Translations under genes and position numbers: made by a program
DNA from: Hyphomicrobiales bacterium
GTDB taxonomy: Bacteria > Pseudomonadota > Alphaproteobacteria > Rhizobiales > Beijerinckiaceae
Direction of reading: 5' to 3'
Length of the DNA stretch: 8,547 nucleotides
NCBI GenBank assembly: GCA_028290125.1
Contig: JAQGKM010000411.1
Span: forward strand, 1-8,547
The notes under the pieces: generated by a model
The model's database searches: none
Told to the model about the DNA's origin: nothing
The model's input: the letters and a program-made list of their open reading frames with translations, nothing else
In this document: positions 1 to 6,003 of the stretch, in pieces
Position numbering within the stretch: the stretch's first letter is position 1
Layout of the letters: every line of letters begins with the position of its first letter

Positions 1-447
1 CGGCCGCGCGGGTGCGGCCTTGGCCACTGGCGCAGGCGTCGGAGCGGGGGCGGGCGCAGCGGCCGGAGCCGGAGCCGCCGCCACTGGCGCCGGGGCGACT
101 GCGACTGGCTCAACGGGAGCCGGCGCAGGCGCAGGCGCAGCTGCGACCGGCGCAGCGACGACTGCAGGCTTTGGCGCGACCGGGGCCGCCGGAGCGGCGG
201 TCGTCGCGGGTGTGGCTGTGGCAGGCGCCGGAGCAGCCGGCGCCGCGGCGGCCGGCTTCGGCGCCGCAGCGGGCGCGGCAGCCGGCGCGATGGTGCGCCG
301 CTTGACCGTCTCGACCACGACCGCTTTCGTGCGGCCGTGCGAGAAGCTTTGACGGACGACGCCCTGCTCCACCGGGCGCTTCAGCGAAAGTGTCTTCGCC
401 GGGCCTACGGTCAAGGTCTTGTCGCCGGAATTCTTCGTTTCAGTCAT
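1..447 (-). CDS. infB: Translation initiation factor IF-2, N-terminal part (cut by window edge)
   Basis: IF-2 is the GTPase that brings initiator fMet-tRNA to the 30S subunit and promotes 50S joining. Only the first 149 codons are present; the GTPase and tRNA-binding domains lie beyond position 1. The protein begins MTETKNSGDKTLTVGPAKTL and continues with a basic segment (SLKRPVEQGVVRQSFSHGRTKAVVV, shown here in part as residues 21-45), which is the conserved IF-2-associated start seen in alphaproteobacteria. From about residue 52 to 149 it is an Ala/Pro-rich linker with Val, Thr and a few Lys, typical of the poorly conserved IF-2 N-terminal arm. The ATG (447-445) overlaps the ylxR stop as ATGA. 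There is only a weak purine stretch (GAG, 5 nt upstream), so translational coupling to ylxR is likely. It is the fourth gene of the rimP operon. The identity is secure; the linker alone would not be diagnostic. Confidence 0.95.
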   Translation of the reverse strand, partial: MTETKNSGDKTLTVGPAKTLSLKRPVEQGVVRQSFSHGRTKAVVVETVKRRTIAPAAAPAAAPKPAAAAPAAPAPATATPATTAAPAAPVAPKPAVVAAPVAAAPAPAPAPVEPVAVAPAPVAAAPAPAAAPAPAPTPAPVAKAAPARP

Positions 448-1274
448 ATGGTCTCGATCCCAGGGCCGCGCCCGCTCGTCATCACATTGGCGCCGGAGCC
501 ATGCTCCGGCCGGTCTTGTTGGCAATGATCCGGGCCGCCGCCCCGCTGATTGCGGTCATCCGCTCCTGCTTGGACCGGGCCGCCCTCTGCGTCCGATCCC
601 GAAATGTCTGCCGATCCTTCGACCGATGCCGGCGCCGCTGGTGATGCGGTTTCAGCCCCGATCTCGCTCCTGTAATGGGCGAGACGACGGCACCGCTCCA
701 GAAACGCCTTGCTTGCCGCGCCGCTCTTGAGCGCTGCATGTATCACATTTGACCGCCCCAATGCCAAATCCAATTGGCCAGAGGCGAAGAGAATGATTCG
801 CGGCACCGAAGCCGCTGCTTCGCCGTAGTTTCGCGTCAGCGCCTGCCCGATTTTGCGGACGCCGTCCGGGCCGCCATCGGTCGCATGGACCATGGCGGCG
901 ACCGGCGCCGAGGCGATGGCTTTCTCGACCTTTGCCGAGCCCGTCGAGACGAGCCCGGCCTTGTTGCAGATCGACAACGACTGCAGCGCGCTCTGTTCGA
1001 GCAGCCGGTCGACGTCGTCAGGCAGTGTCGCCGCGGCGCGCGCCTTGGCCTTGAAGCTTTTGGCGAAGGCCTGCCGCTTCACCGCTTCCGCGACAATCGG
1101 CTTCTGCGCCGTCACCCAAACCCCGCGCCCGGGCAGGTTTCGCTTGAGATCAGGTACGACGCTCTCGTCGGGCCCGATCACGAAGCGCAACATCTCGGAC
1201 GGCGCACGGATCTGACGCGTGACGATGCACGTCCGCTCAGATTCCGTTTCCGCCATCCTGTCCGTACGCGTCAA
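444..1274 (-). CDS. ylxR: YlxR (DUF448) / L7Ae-like fused RNA-binding protein
   Basis: A 276-residue protein between nusA and infB. Residues about 12-90 are a YlxR domain, with the family's Arg-x-Cys start (RTCIVTRQ, 14-21) and its PGRGVWV loop (48-54). Residues about 91-200 look like an L7Ae/L30e-type RNA-binding fold (NKAGLVSTG 104-112, VHATDGG 129-135). In Bacillus these two parts are separate neighbours, ylxR and ylxQ, in the same operon position. Bacillus YlxR has been renamed RnpM as a modulator of RNase P; whether that holds here is unknown. The tail from about 205 is low-complexity and Gly/Gln/His-rich. The start chosen is TTG at 1274, because GGAG lies 8 nt upstream; an ATG at 1256 would give 270 residues. 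The gene starts 14 nt after nusA and ends in a 4-nt ATGA overlap with infB. Confidence 0.88.
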   Translation of the reverse strand: MTRTDRMAETESERTCIVTRQIRAPSEMLRFVIGPDESVVPDLKRNLPGRGVWVTAQKPIVAEAVKRQAFAKSFKAKARAAATLPDDVDRLLEQSALQSLSICNKAGLVSTGSAKVEKAIASAPVAAMVHATDGGPDGVRKIGQALTRNYGEAAASVPRIILFASGQLDLALGRSNVIHAALKSGAASKAFLERCRRLAHYRSEIGAETASPAAPASVEGSADISGSDAEGGPVQAGADDRNQRGGGPDHCQQDRPEHGSGANVMTSGRGPGIETI

Positions 1275-1288
1275 ATCAACGTCTCCGT

Positions 1289-2896
1289 TCAGCTCTCGGA
1301 AGCTTCGGCGCCAACCTCGGCGTCGTCCTCCACGGGCTCGGGCTCAACCGCGGCCTCGACCCAGCCCGCCTTGACGCGGGCGTTCATGATCATGGCCTCG
1401 GCGTCTTCGCGCGAGATCTCGATGCCATCGAGGAAGCCGGCGTTCTTGATCGTTTCGCCGTCCTTGCGTTCGGTCCAGCCGACGAGATCGTCGGTCGCGC
1501 AGCCTGCAAGATCTTCGATGGTCTTCACGTCGTTTTCGCCGAGCTTCACCATCATGGCGGTGGTGACGCCATCGACGTCGCGCAATTCGTCGGCGACGCC
1601 GAGTTCCTTGCGACGGCCGTCGAGTTCGGCTTCCTGCTTGGCGAGGAATTCGCGGGCGCGGTTCTGGATCTCGCTGGCGGTGTCTTCGTCGAAGCCCTCG
1701 ATCGAGGCGAGTTCGGCGAGTTCCACGTAGGCAAGTTCCTCAACCGAGCGGAAGCCTTCGGACGCAAGCAGCTGGCCGACGACCTCGTCGACGTCGAGCG
1801 CCTGCATGAAGGTATTGGTGCGTTCCAGGAATTCCTTCTGGCGGCGCTCGGATTCTTCCGCTTCCGTCAGAATGTCGATGTCCCAGCCAGTGAGCTGCGA
1901 CGCAAGCCGCACGTTCTGACCACGACGACCGATCGCAAGAGACAATTGGTCATCCGGGACAACAACTTCAATACGCGCCGAGTCTTCGTCGAGCACGACT
2001 TTCACGACTTCAGCAGGCTGCAGCGCATTGACGATGAAGGTGGCGGCGTCCGCCGACCACGGAATGATGTCGATCTTCTCGCCCTGCAGTTCGTTCACCA
2101 CGGCCTGCACGCGCGAGCCGCGCATGCCGACGCAGGCGCCGACGGGATCGATGGACGAGTCACGCGAAATGACGGCGATCTTGGCGCGCGAACCCGGATC
2201 GCGGGCCACCGACTTGACCTCGATGATGCCGTCGTAAATTTCCGGCACTTCCTGCGCGAACAGCTTGGCCATGAACTGCGGATGCGTGCGCGACAGGAAG
2301 ATCTGCGGGCCGCGCTGTTCGCGGCGCACGTCGTAGACGTAGGCGCGGACGCGGTCGCCCGGGCGGAACATTTCACGCGGGATCAGCTCGTCGCGGCGAA
2401 CGATGGCCTCGCCACGGCCGAGGTCGATGATCACATTGCCGTATTCGACGCGCTTGACGACGCCGTTGACGATCTCGCCGATGCGATCCTTGTATTCCTG
2501 ATACTGGCGGTCACGCTCGGCTTCGCGCACTTTCTGCACGATGACCTGCTTGGCCGATTGCGCGGCGATGCGGCCGAAGTCGAAGGGCGGCAGCGTTTCG
2601 GCAATCCAGTCGCCGACCTGCGCGGCTGGATTGCGCTTGCGCGCGTCCGCCAGAAGGATCTGCGTCGCGTCGCTCTCGATCTGGTCGACCACGAGCATCA
2701 GGCGCGAGGTGCGGACTTCGCCGGTGCGCGGGTTGATCTCGACGCGGATCTCGGTTTCCTGACCGTAGCGCGAACGCGCGGCTTTCTGCAGCGCGTCTTC
2801 CATCGAGTTCAAAACAATCTCACGCGAAATGGACTTTTCGCGCGCGACCGCATCGGCGATCTGCAAGAGCTCGAGCCTGTTGGCGCTGACGGCCAT
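1289..2896 (-). CDS. nusA: Transcription termination/antitermination factor NusA
   Basis: A full-length 535-residue NusA, an RNA polymerase-binding factor that modulates pausing, intrinsic termination and rRNA antitermination. Domains in order: the N-terminal polymerase-binding domain (about 1-135, MAVSANRLELLQIADAVARE), the S1 domain (about 137-203, GEIVNGVVKRVEYGNVIIDL), KH1 with its loop GMRG (257-260), KH2 with GRRG (323-326), then helix-hairpin-helix or acidic repeats at about 365-420 and 435-512, and an acidic tail (EPEPVEDDAEVGAEASES). Two C-terminal repeats are the longer form known from E. coli and many proteobacteria. The ATG is preceded by AGGAG with a 7-nt spacer. It lies 41 nt after rimP and 14 nt before ylxR. 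Because NusA acts on hairpin terminators, the terminator-like hairpin in the leader of its own operon (3715-3747) suggests autoregulation; that is inference. Confidence 0.98.
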   Translation of the reverse strand: MAVSANRLELLQIADAVAREKSISREIVLNSMEDALQKAARSRYGQETEIRVEINPRTGEVRTSRLMLVVDQIESDATQILLADARKRNPAAQVGDWIAETLPPFDFGRIAAQSAKQVIVQKVREAERDRQYQEYKDRIGEIVNGVVKRVEYGNVIIDLGRGEAIVRRDELIPREMFRPGDRVRAYVYDVRREQRGPQIFLSRTHPQFMAKLFAQEVPEIYDGIIEVKSVARDPGSRAKIAVISRDSSIDPVGACVGMRGSRVQAVVNELQGEKIDIIPWSADAATFIVNALQPAEVVKVVLDEDSARIEVVVPDDQLSLAIGRRGQNVRLASQLTGWDIDILTEAEESERRQKEFLERTNTFMQALDVDEVVGQLLASEGFRSVEELAYVELAELASIEGFDEDTASEIQNRAREFLAKQEAELDGRRKELGVADELRDVDGVTTAMMVKLGENDVKTIEDLAGCATDDLVGWTERKDGETIKNAGFLDGIEISREDAEAMIMNARVKAGWVEAAVEPEPVEDDAEVGAEASES

Positions 2897-2937
2897 GTTT
2901 GTCTCTCCTGGAACGACTGGGAGTCGGTTGTAAGCGA

Positions 2938-3669
2938 TTAGCGTTTGGGAAGCGGACGGCTGCGGCGCGCGGCGGCGGCTCCCGGTGAAAGGGGTTTGGG
3001 CTTGGCGAAGCGGCCCGGGCCGCGACGCACTTCAGTCTCTTCTTCCGGCTCGGACGCCGGTTCTTCCTCGGCGAGCTTGCCGGCGCGAAGCGACTCGCGA
3101 ATGAGCGCTTCGGTGAGCACGAGCCGAGCCTGATCGATATCGTTGACAGGCAGACGAACATCCGAGGGTTCGTCGGCCCGCGCGTCGACGCGACGCAGCA
3201 GGACGACGGCGTTGCGGCCCTCGCCCTCGACGCCCTCGATCCAGCCACGAAAGCGCTTGCGCCCGTCGATGCCGAAATTCAGTTCGACGCGCGCTTCATG
3301 GCTGACAGCGCGCTGGAAGTCGGACAGCCGCACCAGAGGACGGTCGATCCCGGGGGACGAGACTTCGAGGCGATACGCCTGGGTGATGGGCTCTTCGAGA
3401 TCGAGCACAGGCGAGAGCGCCACGCTGACCTTCTCGCAATCGTCGACGTTCATGGTGCCGTCGGTACGCTCGGCCATGATCTGCAGCGTCGTGTCCATGC
3501 CGGACGAGATCTTCACGCGGACGAGACGAAACCCGAGATCATGCAGGACCGGCGCGGCGATCAGCGCGACGCGCGCGGCCACGCCCGAGTCCATGACCAG
3601 ACGCGGCTCGTCGAGCAGATCCGGGCCGGTTTCCGGCCCCGTGACGCTCTTGTCCTGCTCCAAACCCAT
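2938..3669 (-). CDS. rimP: Ribosome maturation factor RimP
   Basis: A 243-residue RimP (YhbC family), needed for maturation of the 30S subunit. The N-terminal domain (about 29-110) carries the family signatures TLQIMAER (61-68), DDCEKVS (76-82) and YRLEVSSPGIDRPL (99-112). The smaller C-terminal SH3-like domain covers about 115-190 (KRFRGWI 138-144). Beyond about 200 an acidic stretch (EEEPASEPEEETE) is followed by a basic Pro/Ala/Arg tail ending RRSRPLPKR, which makes the protein longer than the roughly 150 residues of the E. coli one; extended tails are common in alphaproteobacteria. The start is ATG at 3669. AGGGGAG lies immediately upstream, with an unusually short spacer (1-3 nt). The frame stays open further upstream to 3870, but that stretch would run through the leader hairpin and promoter and has no family similarity. 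First gene of the operon. Confidence 0.96.
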   Translation of the reverse strand: MGLEQDKSVTGPETGPDLLDEPRLVMDSGVAARVALIAAPVLHDLGFRLVRVKISSGMDTTLQIMAERTDGTMNVDDCEKVSVALSPVLDLEEPITQAYRLEVSSPGIDRPLVRLSDFQRAVSHEARVELNFGIDGRKRFRGWIEGVEGEGRNAVVLLRRVDARADEPSDVRLPVNDIDQARLVLTEALIRESLRAGKLAEEEPASEPEEETEVRRGPGRFAKPKPLSPGAAAARRSRPLPKR

Positions 3670-3714
3670 GCTCCCCTGTATGCCCGACGCCGTCCCTGAC
3701 GCGCCTGACCAAGC

Positions 3715-3747
3715 AAAAAAGAGCGGGTCCCGGCCGGGCCCCACTCT
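3715..3747 (-). terminator. Intrinsic-terminator-like hairpin in the rimP leader (candidate attenuator)
   Basis: On the minus strand, AGAGTGGGGCCCGG (3747-3734) pairs with CCGGGACCCGCTCT (3733-3720): four A/G pairs, a T-G wobble, three G-C, one G-A mismatch, then CCC/GGG around a GGCC loop. It is followed at once by six T residues (3720-3715). No minus-strand gene lies upstream, since the next gene is divergent. The hairpin lies between the rimP promoter and the rimP start, so it cannot be the end of another gene. This reads as a premature terminator controlling rimP-nusA-ylxR-infB. Confidence 0.75.
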
Positions 3748-3755
3748 CGACAATT

Positions 3756-3787
3756 GACCATCCGAAATGGCCACACTGCGAAATGTG
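3756..3787 (-). promoter_or_regulatory. Two small hairpins at the 5' end of the rimP leader RNA
   Basis: Minus-strand CACAT-TTCGCA-GTGTG (3787-3772) forms a 5-bp stem. GGCCAT-TTCGG-ATGGTC (3772-3756) forms a 6-bp stem with one G-U pair. They abut (sharing base 3772) and precede the terminator hairpin. Both contain CATTTCG running from stem into loop. TGGTCA, part of the second stem, recurs just after the U-run (3711-3706), giving a possible alternative partner for GGCCA. Pairing is visible in the sequence; a regulatory role is inferred. Confidence 0.4.
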
Positions 3788-3796
3788 AATGGCAGC

Positions 3797-3825
3797 CTTA
3801 TACACCTGCCGCCCCCCTCAGGCAA
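3797..3825 (-). promoter_or_regulatory. Sigma-70-type promoter of the rimP-nusA-ylxR-infB operon
   Basis: On the minus strand, TTGCCT (3825-3820) and TATAAG (3802-3797) are separated by exactly 17 nt, a good match to the alphaproteobacterial housekeeping consensus. Transcription would start near 3790, giving a leader of about 120 nt before the rimP ATG. The promoter lies in the gap to the divergent exporter gene. Confidence 0.7.
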
Positions 3826-3863
3826 GGCGTCCCCGCGCATGCGGGCCATGCGGCCGCCGGCGA

Positions 3864-3892
3864 TGGACACAGCCTCGCCACACCCCTATTCG
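3864..3892 (+). promoter_or_regulatory. Possible promoter of the MFS exporter gene
   Basis: TGGACA (3864-3869), a 17-nt spacer and TATTCG (3887-3892) lie just before the exporter ATG at 3919, which would give a leader of about 20 nt. The -35 matches 5 of 6 and the -10 only 3 of 6 consensus positions, so this is tentative. Confidence 0.3.
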
Positions 3893-3918
3893 GGTCCGTC
3901 GCGATCCTCGGAAACATC

Positions 3919-5115
3919 ATGCATCTGAAACCAGATACGCTGGCCATGACGGTCATGCTCGCCTTCATGACGGCGCTCGGGCCGTTGGCGACCGACCTGT
4001 ACCTTCCGTCGCTGCCGCACATCGGCGCAGCGCTCGGGGCGACGCCCGCGGCCGTGCAACTCACGCTATCGGCCTACTTGATCGGCTTCTCGGTCGGACA
4101 GATCTTCTATGGGCCGATCTCCGACGCGCTCGGCCGCAAGCCCGTGCTGGTCGCCGCCTTCGCGCTGTTCGTCGTCGCCACCATCGCCTGCGCGGCAGCG
4201 ACATCTGTCGAAATGCTGATCTTCGCCCGCGCCCTGCAGGCATTCGGCGGCGCGGGGCCAATCATTCTCGCCCGCACGATGGTGCGCGACCTGTACGAGG
4301 GTCCGCGCGCCGGGCGCGAGATGTCGATGATGGGCAGCATCATGGGCGTTACGCCGATCATCGCACCGGTTCTCGGCGGCTTCCTCCAGGTGGCGCTGGG
4401 CTGGCGTTCCATTTTCGTCACCATGGCGGTCGGCGGCATGATTCTGGCCCTGCTCGCGGCCTTTCTGGTGCCCGAGACCAATCGCTTCCGCGACGCCGCG
4501 CATCTGGCGCCGCGCGCGATCCTTCGCTCCTACGGAGTCGTGCTGAAGAATGGCGCGTACCGGGCCTATGTCGCGCTTCTGGCGCTGAGCTACGCGGGCC
4601 TTTTCGCGTTCATTTCCGCATCGTCCTTCGTGATGCAGGGCGTCTATGGCCTGAACGAAATCATGTTTGGCATCGCCTTCGCGATCTGCTCGGTGAGCTT
4701 CGTTCTTGGCACGCTGATCGGCACGCGCATCGTGTCGCGGCGCGGCTTCGACGGCACGATCAGCGTGGGAGTGGCGCTGCTCGCGATCGGCGGCGTCGGG
4801 CAATGGCTTGGCGCCTACTTCCTGCCCGGCCAGATCGTCGCGCTGATCATTCCCGAGATGATCTACTTCACCGGCATCGGGCTTGTGTTGCCGCAGGCGA
4901 TGGCCGCCGCCATGGCGCCGTTTCCGGAACGCGCCGGCGTCGCCTCGTCGCTGGCGGGCTTCGTCCAGATGGTGTTTGCGTCGGTCGCCGGCGCCGCCGT
5001 CGGCGCCTTCGTGGGTGGCAGCGCGATGCCTCTCGTCACCGCCTCGGCGCTGTCGGGACTTGGCGCTTGGGCGATCTTCGCCTCCACAAGACGCCTGCGC
5101 CGCAAGTGGATCTGA
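3919..5115 (+). CDS. Bcr/CflA-type MFS multidrug exporter
   Basis: A 398-residue inner-membrane major facilitator, probably a 12-helix proton-driven exporter of the DHA1 Bcr/CflA subgroup, whose members export bicyclomycin, chloramphenicol and other small compounds. TDLYLPSLP (25-33) at the end of the first helix is characteristic of the subgroup. Motif A between helices 2 and 3 reads GPISDALGRKP (65-75) with Asp69 and Arg73. The motif C-like antiporter segment GSIMGVTPIIAPVLGG (139-154) lies in helix 5. Long hydrophobic segments continue to the end, which closes with a basic tail (RRLRRKWI). The length is normal for the family. The start is ATG at 3919, with GGAA 8 nt upstream; the frame is open back to 3754, but that part is not membrane-like and overlaps the rimP leader. 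The gene is divergent from rimP and convergent with the hydrolase, with a 3-nt gap. The substrate cannot be read from the sequence. Confidence 0.9.
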   Translation: MHLKPDTLAMTVMLAFMTALGPLATDLYLPSLPHIGAALGATPAAVQLTLSAYLIGFSVGQIFYGPISDALGRKPVLVAAFALFVVATIACAAATSVEMLIFARALQAFGGAGPIILARTMVRDLYEGPRAGREMSMMGSIMGVTPIIAPVLGGFLQVALGWRSIFVTMAVGGMILALLAAFLVPETNRFRDAAHLAPRAILRSYGVVLKNGAYRAYVALLALSYAGLFAFISASSFVMQGVYGLNEIMFGIAFAICSVSFVLGTLIGTRIVSRRGFDGTISVGVALLAIGGVGQWLGAYFLPGQIVALIIPEMIYFTGIGLVLPQAMAAAMAPFPERAGVASSLAGFVQMVFASVAGAAVGAFVGGSAMPLVTASALSGLGAWAIFASTRRLRRKWI

Positions 5116-5118
5116 CGT

Positions 5119-5904
5119 TCAGGCGATCCCCGCAACGGCCGAGATCAGCGCGGCGATGTCCTCCTCGCGCGACAGGCGATGGTCGCCGTCCTTGATCAGC
5201 GACAGGGTCACGCAATCGCCGGCGAGATGCTCGACCAGCGTCATGGCGTGCGACCACGGAACATCCGGATCCTGCATGCCCTGCAGGATGTGCACGGGCG
5301 CATGCGCATCGAGCGTCTGGCCCAGCAGCAGATTGCGGCGTCCGTCCTCGATCAGCTCGCGCGTGATCGGATAGGGATCGGGCGCGTAGGCGCTCTGCCG
5401 CAACCAGACGCCGTCGGTCTCGATCTGCTTGCGGATCTTGGGCGACATCTGCGCCCACATCAGCGCTTCCGTGAAGTCGACCGCAGGGGCGATCAGCACG
5501 AAGCCCGCGAGCCTTTCGCGAGCCTCTTGGGCGCCCATCGCGCGCGCCGCGAGCAGCGCGATCCACCCGCCCATCGACGAGCCGATGATGACCTGCGGCC
5601 CGGACGTCTGGGTGCGGATCAGCGCGAGGCTCTGCGCCAGCCAGTGCGAGATCACGCCGTCCTCGAACCGCCCGTCAGATTCGCCGTGCCCTGAATAATC
5701 GAAACGCAGGCACGCGCGGCCTTCGCTGGCTGCAAACGCGTCGAGCCTTTGCGCCTTGGTCGATTGCATGTCGGACTTGAAGCCGCCGAGCCAGACGAGG
5801 CCCGGGCGCGCCGGAGCCGCTGGACTGGCCAGGCGTCGCCTGAAGGCGATTCTGCAACCATCGACCATCTGAAAAGACACGGGAATGGCGTCGTCCACAA
5901 TCAT
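5119..5904 (-). CDS. Alpha/beta hydrolase, ABHD10-like
   Basis: A 261-residue serine hydrolase with no signal peptide or membrane segment, so probably cytoplasmic. The nucleophile elbow is GSSMGG (108-113) with Ser110. The likely acid is Asp212 (GMQDPDVPW, 209-217) and the base is His242 (DGDHRL, 239-244). GFKSDMQSTKA (41-51) and RFDYSGHGESDG (67-78) resemble, from memory, the corresponding segments of human mitochondrial ABHD10, an acyl-protein thioesterase that also cleaves acyl glucuronides. The bacterial substrate is unknown, and thioesterase or carboxylesterase activity is inference. The start is ATG at 5904, with AGGG 5 nt upstream. The same frame happens to stay open to 7239 opposite the glycosyltransferase, but that extension is composition-driven. 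It ends 3 nt from the exporter stop and diverges from the glycosyltransferase. I see no convincing promoter in the 99-nt gap. Confidence 0.87.
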   Translation of the reverse strand: MIVDDAIPVSFQMVDGCRIAFRRRLASPAAPARPGLVWLGGFKSDMQSTKAQRLDAFAASEGRACLRFDYSGHGESDGRFEDGVISHWLAQSLALIRTQTSGPQVIIGSSMGGWIALLAARAMGAQEARERLAGFVLIAPAVDFTEALMWAQMSPKIRKQIETDGVWLRQSAYAPDPYPITRELIEDGRRNLLLGQTLDAHAPVHILQGMQDPDVPWSHAMTLVEHLAGDCVTLSLIKDGDHRLSREEDIAALISAVAGIA

Positions 5905-6003
5905 CTCGGCCCTTTGCGGTTGTATCTCGCCCGTGGGTATCGTGAAGTTGATTCGCTTGACCTGCGCCGCGCGGCTGGCGGACATATAGCGGCAGGATAC
6001 GCG

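Noticed and set aside
20..352. Plus-strand Gly/Ala-repeat open frame (MATGAGVGAGAG...) resembling a PE-PGRS or silk-like protein
   Set aside because: It is the reverse reading of the IF-2 Ala/Pro linker; infB on the minus strand explains the region.
774..1730. 318-codon plus-strand open frame opposite ylxR and nusA
   Set aside because: It spans two real minus-strand genes, is Arg/Ser-rich without any motif, and has no credible start signal.
1946..2941. 331-codon plus-strand open frame opposite nusA
   Set aside because: Antisense shadow of nusA: Asp/Arg/His/Ala-rich, with no domain, and nusA is unmistakable on the other strand.
3561..3776. Possible 71-codon leader peptide gene on the minus strand reading through the terminator hairpin
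   Set aside because: It runs out of frame into rimP for more than 100 nt, has no family similarity and lacks the codon clusters of a classical leader peptide.
4066..4803. 245-codon minus-strand open frame opposite the MFS exporter
   Set aside because: Highly charged His/Arg/Asp-rich product typical of antisense frames in GC-rich DNA; the plus strand has clear MFS motifs.
5957..5988. TTGACC ... CATATA as a glycosyltransferase promoter
   Set aside because: The 20-nt spacing is too long for a standard sigma-70 promoter; not listed as a feature.
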